From: Rhodocyclales bacterium
GTDB taxonomy: Bacteria; Pseudomonadota; Gammaproteobacteria; Burkholderiales; Rhodocyclaceae
Direction: 5' to 3'
Length of the DNA: 38,061 nt
Assembly: GCA_016214175.1 (NCBI GenBank)
Contig: JACRPB010000112.1
Span: forward strand, 1 to 38,061
Below are positions 1-5,543 of the stretch, in pieces. The notes beneath the pieces are model-generated. The model was given only the letters and a program-made list of their open reading frames with translations. It made no database searches and had not been told where the DNA came from. A program made the position numbers and the translations under genes. Each line of letters begins with the position of its first letter. The first letter of the stretch is position 1.

Positions 1-78
1 CGGAATATCGTTTTCCGAAAAATTGCCGAACACACGACTTCCGCCGTACTCTCGACGCAGGAATACGGCGAAAGAAAT

Positions 79-103
79 CCCCGCCAAGCCTTGCCTGGCG
101 GGG
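79..103 (-). terminator. terminator-like hairpin (minus strand)
   Basis: An 8-bp perfect GC-rich stem, CCCCGCCA at 79-86 and TGGCGGGG at 96-103, encloses a 9-nt loop. Read on the minus strand the stem is followed by ATTTCTTT (78-71), as in an intrinsic terminator. The nearest minus-strand gene upstream is greB, which ends about 390 bp away, so the hairpin may end greB transcripts or a transcript starting in the gap. On the plus strand no T run follows the stem. Confidence 0.5.
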
Positions 104-120
104 ATATGAACAATGTCAAT

Positions 121-193
121 TGTAGCTATCCGGGGCGAGAGAGGGAGCTACAACGCTTGAACGGAAGGCCCGTTGGGCCGTCCGCTCAAGCGT
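121..193. other. stacked hairpins in gene-free region
   Basis: Two inverted repeats sit end to end. TGTAGCT (121-127) pairs with AGCTACA (146-152). Directly after it, ACGCTTGA (153-160) pairs with TCAAGCGT (186-193), and this stem continues inside through CGGA/TCCG and GGCCC/GGGCC to a 3-nt loop at 172-174. Bases 1-290 hold no convincing reading frame; the short frames listed there have no family match I recognise. The structures could belong to a small RNA, the 3' end of a transcript entering from the left, or repeat debris. I recognise no RNA family here. Confidence 0.35.
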
Positions 194-293
194 GTCGCTT
201 CGCGTCGTCTATAAGAAGTGCCCTGCTATCGCTCTCGGCGCGTCGCAAGCAGCGGACATATTCACTGCTCATGTACGCGCCGCCGCCGAATAC

Positions 294-475
294 GGATGCG
301 GCAGGCCGGGTTGCTGCCGATTTTGCGACCGCCGCGGCGACGGAGTGCCGGACGGGGAAGTCCGGCCGCGTTGTCCGAGCGCAGCGAGTTTAGCGGCCGG
401 CCGGCCGGCGCTCCGGCGCCGCGGGAACCCGATAGGGCGGGAGCGCATGAGGCAGCAACCCGGCCTGCCGCATCC
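294..475. repeat. palindromic intergenic element, 25-bp perfect arms
   Basis: The 25 bases at 294-318 (starting GGATGCGGCAGGCC) are the exact reverse complement of 451-475. Nested inside are an 18-bp near-perfect pair (332-349 with 407-424, two mismatches), CCGGCCGC/GCGGCCGG (362-369 with 393-400), and a competing small stem GCCGGAC/GTCCGGC (347-353 with 360-366). The whole 182 bp could fold into one long cruciform or RNA hairpin. No protein is encoded. The layout resembles a REP/BIME or MITE-type non-autonomous element. No transposase or obvious target duplication is visible next to it. Confidence 0.6.
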
Positions 476-495
476 GTTGCGCGCAACCAGCCGCC

Positions 496-1053
496 TCACT
501 CGTAACTGATCGCGACGATTTCGATTTCGCGCGGGCCGACGGGGCTGCGGAAGCGCACGGTGTCGCCTTCGCGCGCCTTCATCAGCGCCTGCGCCAGCGG
601 CGAGATCCAACTGATGCGGCCCTGCCCGGCATCGGCCTCGTCGACGCCGACGATCTGGTAAGTGGCCTCTGCCGCCTGCGAATCGCCGGGAAAGAACAGC
701 GTGACCGTGGCGCCGAAGAAGACCTGATCGACGTTCTCTTGCTGCCGCGGGTCGACGACGACGGCGGTTTCCAGCCGCTTCGTCAGGTAGCGGATGCGAC
801 GGTCCATTTCCCGCAGACGCTTCTTGCCGTAGATGTAGTCGCCGTTCTCCGAGCGGTCGCCGTTGCCGGCCGCCCAGGACACCACCTTCACCAGCTCGGG
901 CCGCTCGACCTTGACCAGGCGCTCGAATTCCTCGCGCAGGCGGGCATGGCCGAACGCCGTCATGTAGTTCTTGCTGCCCGGCGGCAGTTGCGGCGCGGCG
1001 GCGGACGGCTCGTCGTCCTCGTCTTCGGTTTCTTTGACAAACGCCTTGTTCAT
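496..1053 (-). CDS. greB: transcription elongation factor GreB
   Basis: 185 aa. GreB binds the RNA polymerase secondary channel and stimulates cleavage of backtracked transcripts. The N-terminal coiled coil carries the GreA/GreB signature (SENGDYIYGKKRLREMDRR), and YIYGKKRLRE is characteristic of GreB rather than GreA. A C-terminal FKBP-like domain follows (VTLFFPGDS...ISWISPLAQALMKAREGD), ending in REIEIVAISYE. I chose the ATG giving MNKAFVKETEDEDDE because betaproteobacterial GreB proteins have a short acidic N-terminus; the frame stays open upstream, but that part is unrelated. The extra acidic and proline stretch before the coiled coil (about residues 8-25) makes it longer than the E. coli protein. 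The gene is divergent from an MFS transporter, with 64 bp between the starts. Spacing to any other minus-strand gene suggests a single-gene transcript. Confidence 0.93.
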   Translation of the reverse strand: MNKAFVKETEDEDDEPSAAAPQLPPGSKNYMTAFGHARLREEFERLVKVERPELVKVVSWAAGNGDRSENGDYIYGKKRLREMDRRIRYLTKRLETAVVVDPRQQENVDQVFFGATVTLFFPGDSQAAEATYQIVGVDEADAGQGRISWISPLAQALMKAREGDTVRFRSPVGPREIEIVAISYE

Positions 1054-1080
1054 TCCGTGGAGTTTCCGTTGCAGGCGAGC

Positions 1081-1090
1081 ATTGTATGAT
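1081..1090. promoter_or_regulatory. overlapping divergent -10 elements (greB / MFS)
   Basis: The 64-bp gap between the two starts contains TATGAT (1085-1090, plus strand) and TACAAT (complement of 1081-1086, minus strand), each one mismatch from the sigma-70 -10 consensus and overlapping by two bases. The -35 matches are weak (TTTCCG at 1063-1068 for the plus strand). Overlap suggests that polymerase can use only one direction at a time. The call rests on motif match and position only. Confidence 0.4.
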
Positions 1091-1117
1091 GGCAACCCAA
1101 CCCCCAACGAGAAGAAC

Positions 1118-2326
1118 ATGAACGAAACGAAGCCCTGGCGCACGCCGGCGCTGGTCCTGCTGTGCGGCGGCCTCATCATGACCGTGGCCATGGGCGGACG
1201 CCACAGCTTCGGACTCTTCCTGCAGCCGATGAGCATGGCCCACGGCTGGGGACGCGAGACCTTCGCCTTCGCCCTGGCCATGCAGAACATCGTCTGGGGC
1301 CTGTCGCAGCCGTTCACGGGACTCATCGCCGACCGCTACGGCGCCGGGCGCGTGCTGTTCGCCGGCGCCCTGCTCTACGTCGCCGGCCTCGTCGGCATGG
1401 CCTACGCCGCCGACGGTCCGCAACTGGTGTTGTCCGCGGGGCTATTGATCGGCCTCGGCCTTTCCTGCACCACCTTCAGCATCGTCTATGGCGTCCTCGG
1501 CCGCATCTACCCGCCGGAAAAACGCAGCATGGCGCTGGGCATCGCCGGCGCCGCCGGGTCTTTCGGCCAGTTCGCGATGCTGCCGGCGGCACAGGCGCTG
1601 ATCAGCGGCTTCGGCTGGATGGAAGCCCTGCTCGTGCTCGCGGTGGCGGCCGCGCTGATGGCACCGCTCTCCGCCGTACTGGCGGAACCGCAGCGCGCCA
1701 CCGGCGGTGCGCATCACCAGCCGGTGCGCGCCGCGATCCGCGAGGCGGGCAGCCACAAGGGCTTCTGGCTGCTGACCTTCGGCTATTTCGTCTGCGGCTT
1801 CCAGGTCGTGTTCATCGGCGTCCATCTGCCGGCCTATCTCGCCGACCAGGGCCTGTCGGGCAACGTCGGCGTTACCTGCCTGGCGCTGATCGGCTTTTTC
1901 AACATCATCGGCACCTACGGCGCCGGCTGGCTCGGCATGCGCCGCAGCAAGAAGCATCTGCTCGCCTTCATCTACATCGCGCGCAGCGTCATCATCGCCC
2001 TCTTCCTCGCCGCGCCGCTGACGCCGTGGTCGGCCTATGCCTTCGCTGCGGCGATGGGGCTGCTGTGGCTGGCGACGGTGCCGCTGACCAACGGTATCGT
2101 CGCCCAGGTCTTCGGCGTCCATTACCTGTCGATGTTGGGCGGCTTCGTGTTCTTCAGCCACCAGATCGGCAGCTTCATCGGCGCCTGGATGGGCGGCGTG
2201 CTCTACGACCGCACGGGCAGCTACGACCTGGTCTGGGGCATTTCCATCGCCCTCGGCGTGGTCGCCATGGCGCTCAATCTGCCCATCGACGAAAGGCCGC
2301 TGGCGCGCACGGCGGTCGCCGCCTAA
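1118..2326 (+). CDS. MFS transporter
   Basis: 402-aa inner-membrane carrier of the major facilitator superfamily with about 12 hydrophobic segments. The motif A region between helices 2 and 3 reads GLIADRYGAGRVL, matching the family G-x-x-x-D-R-x-G-x-R/K pattern. The N-terminal stretch GGRHSFGLFLQPMSMAHGW is typical of the monocarboxylate/oxalate-formate-antiporter-like branch, so a small organic acid is a reasonable guess, but the substrate cannot be read from sequence. The start at ATG 1118 is supported by GAGAAG a few bases upstream; the frame extends further upstream over greB on the other strand and that part is rejected. The gene is divergent from greB, and its stop overlaps the stop of the convergent doc gene by 4 bp, so no terminator fits between them. 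Confidence 0.85.
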   Translation: MNETKPWRTPALVLLCGGLIMTVAMGGRHSFGLFLQPMSMAHGWGRETFAFALAMQNIVWGLSQPFTGLIADRYGAGRVLFAGALLYVAGLVGMAYAADGPQLVLSAGLLIGLGLSCTTFSIVYGVLGRIYPPEKRSMALGIAGAAGSFGQFAMLPAAQALISGFGWMEALLVLAVAAALMAPLSAVLAEPQRATGGAHHQPVRAAIREAGSHKGFWLLTFGYFVCGFQVVFIGVHLPAYLADQGLSGNVGVTCLALIGFFNIIGTYGAGWLGMRRSKKHLLAFIYIARSVIIALFLAAPLTPWSAYAFAAAMGLLWLATVPLTNGIVAQVFGVHYLSMLGGFVFFSHQIGSFIGAWMGGVLYDRTGSYDLVWGISIALGVVAMALNLPIDERPLARTAVAA

Positions 2327-2709
2327 CGCGCCACGGCGTGACCGCGGATCCAGGCGGCAAAGCCGGCTTCGTCGAGTTCGCCGGCGGCGACGGCGAGCAT
2401 GGTCAATACGCAATCGGCATCGTCGGCGACCAGTTCCACACCGTTCAGCACGAGAAACAGTTCCATCGCCAGATAGGCCGTGCGTTTGTTGCCGTCGACG
2501 AAGGGATGGTTCTTGGCGAGACCGACACCGTAAGTCGCCGCGAGATCGGCGACGTCGGGCTGACCGTACGCAACCAGATTCAACGGGCGGGCCAGTGCCG
2601 AGTCCAGCAGACCTTCGTCGCGCAAGCCGGCCGCACCGCCATGCTCGACCAACTGTTCGTCATGAATGGCGAGAATGACCGATCGCTCGATCCAAACCCA
2701 GGAACTCAT
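2323..2709 (-). CDS. doc: Doc-type (Fic-fold) toxin
   Basis: 128 aa, the usual size for death-on-curing toxins. The Fic core motif reads HPFVDGNKRTA at about residues 68-78. In known Doc proteins this kinase-like variant of Fic phosphorylates elongation factor Tu. N-terminal IHDEQLVEHGGAAGLRDEGLLDSAL is typical of the family. P1 Doc has Ala where this protein has Gly (D-G-N against D-A-N), but the Lys after Asn, a Doc rather than AMPylating-Fic feature, is present. The start overlaps the antitoxin stop in an ATGA junction (2706-2709), so the two are translationally coupled and form a type II toxin-antitoxin operon. The 3' end overlaps the MFS gene by 4 bp. Confidence 0.88.
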   Translation of the reverse strand: MSSWVWIERSVILAIHDEQLVEHGGAAGLRDEGLLDSALARPLNLVAYGQPDVADLAATYGVGLAKNHPFVDGNKRTAYLAMELFLVLNGVELVADDADCVLTMLAVAAGELDEAGFAAWIRGHAVAR

Positions 2710-2930
2710 TTCGCCAACTCACGCAGAACAGCCCGCCGCTTCTTCATGATGGCACGTGCCGCATCCATTTGTGTCTCGAAGGCCGGATCGTGCGGCGTAA
2801 TGGCTACGCCGTAGGGCGTATCCGTCAAAAACACCGTCTCCCCTTTTTCGAGCTTGAGGCGCGCAAGGACTTCCTTGGGCAGGATGACGCCGACGGAATT
2901 GCCGATCTGGACGAGTTTGAGGGTGTGCAT
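2706..2930 (-). CDS. AbrB/MazE-type antitoxin
   Basis: 74 aa. The N-terminal swapped-hairpin SpoVT/AbrB DNA-binding domain is clear: LKLVQIGNSVGVILPKEVL, then LKLEKGETVFLTD. The C-terminal 25 or so residues (FETQMDAARAIMKKRRAVLREL) would be the toxin-binding helix. It is the first gene of a two-gene operon with doc, as is usual for antitoxins, and overlaps it by 4 bp. P1 doc is paired with a Phd-fold antitoxin; here the partner has the AbrB fold. A GGAG lies about 9 bases upstream of the ATG. It probably represses its own promoter together with the toxin; paired AT-rich sites lie just upstream. Confidence 0.87.
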   Translation of the reverse strand: MHTLKLVQIGNSVGVILPKEVLARLKLEKGETVFLTDTPYGVAITPHDPAFETQMDAARAIMKKRRAVLRELAK

Positions 2931-2944
2931 GGCCGGGCTCCGGA

Positions 2945-2964
2945 GTTATAACACCCGTTAATAC
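2945..2964 (-). promoter_or_regulatory. probable toxin-antitoxin operator
   Basis: The perfect palindrome GTTATAAC (2945-2952) is followed 12 bp on by the related GTTAATAC (2957-2964), both AT-rich in a GC-rich setting and directly upstream of the antitoxin start (2930). The minus-strand reading gives a -10-like TATAAC. One-turn spacing of two similar half-sites fits binding of an AbrB-fold dimer. No experimental support; no good -35 seen. Confidence 0.4.
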
Positions 2965-3002
2965 TACCGCCGAAACCGCGCTGCGGCAAGCCACGCCGCC
3001 GG

Positions 3003-5405
3003 CTACACCGCCTGCTTGATCGCCAGTAACGCCTGGTTGCGCAGGGTTTTCAGCAGCGAGAGTTCCTTTTCCGGGATGACGATGGTGCCGGCCTTGTCCT
3101 TGTCGCAATAGATCAGGGCGACCGGATTGCTCTTGAGCGTGAGCGGAAAGAGGATGAAGGTCTTGGCGGTGATCTTGTCGCGGTACCACTTCGGGATGCG
3201 CGTCGCGATCTTGGGGTCGTCGACGTCGGATATGAGGATATCCACCGACTTTTGCGTCGCCAGGTGGAACACGTCGGGCTCGTAGGCGAGCGGAAACCGA
3301 AAGCCGCGCGCCAACTCCGTCGCCTCGGGGCCGAAGCCGAAGCGGCCCGACATCGTGCCGGTCTTGACGTCCTTGAGGCAGAGCAGCACGCGATGGAAGC
3401 CCATCGAGCGATACATGGTTTCGAGGATGATGCGCAAGATGTCGTTGAGGGCGAAGTCGTCGACCAGGGAATTGCTGATGTCCTGGATGCCGGCCGAGAG
3501 TATCGCCTGGGCATCGTCGGCGACGGCGGCGGCGCCCGCCGTGTCGGCTTCCGCCTCGTCTTCGTAGACCGGCACGCTGTTGAGCACGGTATCGGCCAGC
3601 GCCGTCATGGCCGGATCGGTCGCGGCGCCGGCCGCCGCAGCGGGTTCTTCGCTTGCGCCGGAGAAGGCCTTGACCTGGCGCGCGAACGGGCTCTGTTTCA
3701 GGTTCACGCGCAGGATCGAGGCGACTTCCCTGAGCTCGTTGAACGACTGTTCGACGGTCGCCTGCAATTGCTTTTCCGAGAAATGCAGGCTGGCGGCGAA
3801 GCGCTCGGAAATATTGCGCAGATTCTTGCCGCGCTCTTCCGGCGCCCCGGAGGCGATCAGGTTGCAGACCTCGTTGGAGAAACCCGCCACCACGCGCAGC
3901 ATTTCGTCGTGGGTGGACGGCTTGCGCAATTGGCCTTCGGGCAACTGTTCCATGCTGTTGATGATGCCGGGCGGGAAGCCCCAGTTCTTGGCGATGCCGA
4001 TGCCGAGATCCTCGAAGGACAGCCCCAGCACCTGGGCCGAGGCGGTGCGCTCGGGCAACTGTTTGACCTGCATCAGGTTGCGGATCGCTTCCACTTCCTC
4101 GGGGAAGTAATACTGGGCCAGCAACTGGCCGAGGTTGTGGAACATCGAGCAGATGAAGGCTTCTTCGGCCTCGCGCGCCATGATGTTGCGGCTGGCGTCG
4201 CGCCCGAGCAGGCCGGCGAGATTGGAGCGCAGGAAGCCTTCCTTCAGTTCCCGCGCATTGCCCTTGTCCTGAAGGTGCTCGAACAGCAGCACGGTGATGG
4301 CGATGTTGCGCACGGCATCGAAGCCGAGCACGATCACCGCGCGCGAAACGGTGCTGATGGTGCCGCCGCCGACCTGGCGGTAGAAGGCCGAATTGACCAG
4401 ACGCAGGATCTTGTTGGTCAGCGCGTAGTCCTTGAGGATGGTGTTGGAGAGCTTGTTGATGCTCTCCTTCTCCGACACCGCCAGCTTGTTGATCGCCGAC
4501 ACCGAATCCGAGAGCGCTGGAAAATCGCTCTTGTGGCGCATGCGGCGCAGAAGGAAGTCGAGCGTCGATTGCTTCTTCGACTCGGCGTCAGCCGGCGCGC
4601 CGTCGCTGCCGAGATAGGCGTCGAGCGCCTGCTTGAGCTGCGCCGCCGCAGGAAAGCGCAGCGCCGGATCGAGCGTGCAGCATTTGAGGATGATGTCGGC
4701 CAGACGCTCGTCGATGCCGGCGTCCTTGGGTATCTGCACCGCTTCGCAGGAGATCTTGTAGAGGATCTGCGTAATGCCCTCGCCCTGCATCACGCGCTGC
4801 CCGGTCAGCATTTCCAGCAGGATCAGGCCGGCGGCGAAGACGTCGTTCTTTGGGCTGACGATCTGCTGTGTGATGTACTCGGGCGCCATGTAGGACGGCG
4901 TGCCAGACAGTCCCTTTTCCTTGGCCGCGCCGTCGGCGGCGACGCGCATGGCGATGCCGAAGTCCATCACGCGCGGCGTGCCGCGGGCGTCGAGCAGGAT
5001 GTTGGACGGCTTGAGGTCGCGATGGATGATGCCCAGCGCGTGGGCCTCGGCAAGCGCACCGGCGACCTGGCGCATCAGCTCGGCGGCCTGCCCCGGCGGC
5101 ACGCGGCCGGCGGCCTTGATGGCGGCATCCAGGTTGCGGCCCTCGACGTATTCGAAGACCAGATAGGGATCGCCATCGGCTTCGCCGGCATCGTAGATCG
5201 GCACGACGTTGGGATGGCGCAGCTTGCTCACCGTGCGCGCCTCCGCCAGCAAGGCGGTATTCGTCGCCGCGTCGGCGTTGCCGAAATGCAGGGTCTTGAT
5301 CGCGACTTCGCGCTGGAGCTGCGGGTCCCAGGCGAGATAGACGACGCTCTGGGCTCCTCGGCCGAGCTCACGGCGAATCTCGAAGCGGCCTATGGTCTGG
5401 GGCAT
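3003..5405 (-). CDS. Ser/Thr protein kinase with HDOD and GAF domains
   Basis: 800 aa, no membrane segment. Residues 7-265 form a Hanks-type kinase with all catalytic elements: glycine loop GRGAQSVVY (15-23), VAIK lysine (37), HRDLKPSN (D130), DFG (148-150) and APE. Residues about 295-500 form an HDOD domain (NKILRLVNSAFYR, CSMFHNLGQLLAQYYFP). After an Ala/Glu-rich linker (about 580-640) comes a GAF-like domain to the C-terminus (MYRSMGFHRVLLCLKD...FPLTLKSNPVALIYCD). The protein probably couples a small-molecule or redox signal in the GAF domain to phosphorylation of unknown targets; the HDOD domain is usually a signalling scaffold without catalysis. It is transcribed away from the following signalling block and probably alone. 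TAGAAT lies 6 bases before the ATG, with no ribosome site, suggesting a leaderless mRNA. Confidence 0.9.
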   Translation of the reverse strand: MPQTIGRFEIRRELGRGAQSVVYLAWDPQLQREVAIKTLHFGNADAATNTALLAEARTVSKLRHPNVVPIYDAGEADGDPYLVFEYVEGRNLDAAIKAAGRVPPGQAAELMRQVAGALAEAHALGIIHRDLKPSNILLDARGTPRVMDFGIAMRVAADGAAKEKGLSGTPSYMAPEYITQQIVSPKNDVFAAGLILLEMLTGQRVMQGEGITQILYKISCEAVQIPKDAGIDERLADIILKCCTLDPALRFPAAAQLKQALDAYLGSDGAPADAESKKQSTLDFLLRRMRHKSDFPALSDSVSAINKLAVSEKESINKLSNTILKDYALTNKILRLVNSAFYRQVGGGTISTVSRAVIVLGFDAVRNIAITVLLFEHLQDKGNARELKEGFLRSNLAGLLGRDASRNIMAREAEEAFICSMFHNLGQLLAQYYFPEEVEAIRNLMQVKQLPERTASAQVLGLSFEDLGIGIAKNWGFPPGIINSMEQLPEGQLRKPSTHDEMLRVVAGFSNEVCNLIASGAPEERGKNLRNISERFAASLHFSEKQLQATVEQSFNELREVASILRVNLKQSPFARQVKAFSGASEEPAAAAGAATDPAMTALADTVLNSVPVYEDEAEADTAGAAAVADDAQAILSAGIQDISNSLVDDFALNDILRIILETMYRSMGFHRVLLCLKDVKTGTMSGRFGFGPEATELARGFRFPLAYEPDVFHLATQKSVDILISDVDDPKIATRIPKWYRDKITAKTFILFPLTLKSNPVALIYCDKDKAGTIVIPEKELSLLKTLRNQALLAIKQAV

Positions 5406-5411
5406 GCCCGC

Positions 5412-5417
5412 ATTCTA
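5412..5417 (-). promoter_or_regulatory. -10 element, probable leaderless start of kinase gene
   Basis: The minus strand reads TAGAAT, six bases, then the ATG of the kinase gene at 5405. A transcript starting the usual 6-8 bases after this -10 would begin at or next to the A of the start codon. No Shine-Dalgarno sequence lies between. The same arrangement occurs before the permease gene at 23669. Confidence 0.45.
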
Positions 5418-5543
5418 CCTGCCTTGCCCGGAAGGAGTATCATCGCAGCCCATGAATTTCGGACTGCCGGAGAGGCCCGCCGCACCGCTGGAACGCGCCC
5501 GGCGCGGCCGTCCGGTCCTCCCGTCGCCGTAGGCAACCCGATC

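Noticed and set aside
1-495. Short plus-strand frames (91-393, 192-509, 218-505) as genes
   Set aside because: They run through the palindromic repeat, are rich in Arg, Pro and Ala, have no convincing ribosome site and resemble no known family.
3252-5543. Upstream extension of the receiver-EAL frame, giving a 1586-aa protein
   Set aside because: This stretch is antisense to the kinase-HDOD-GAF gene and has no domain similarity; high GC keeps complementary frames open. The receiver domain begins right after ATG 5544.
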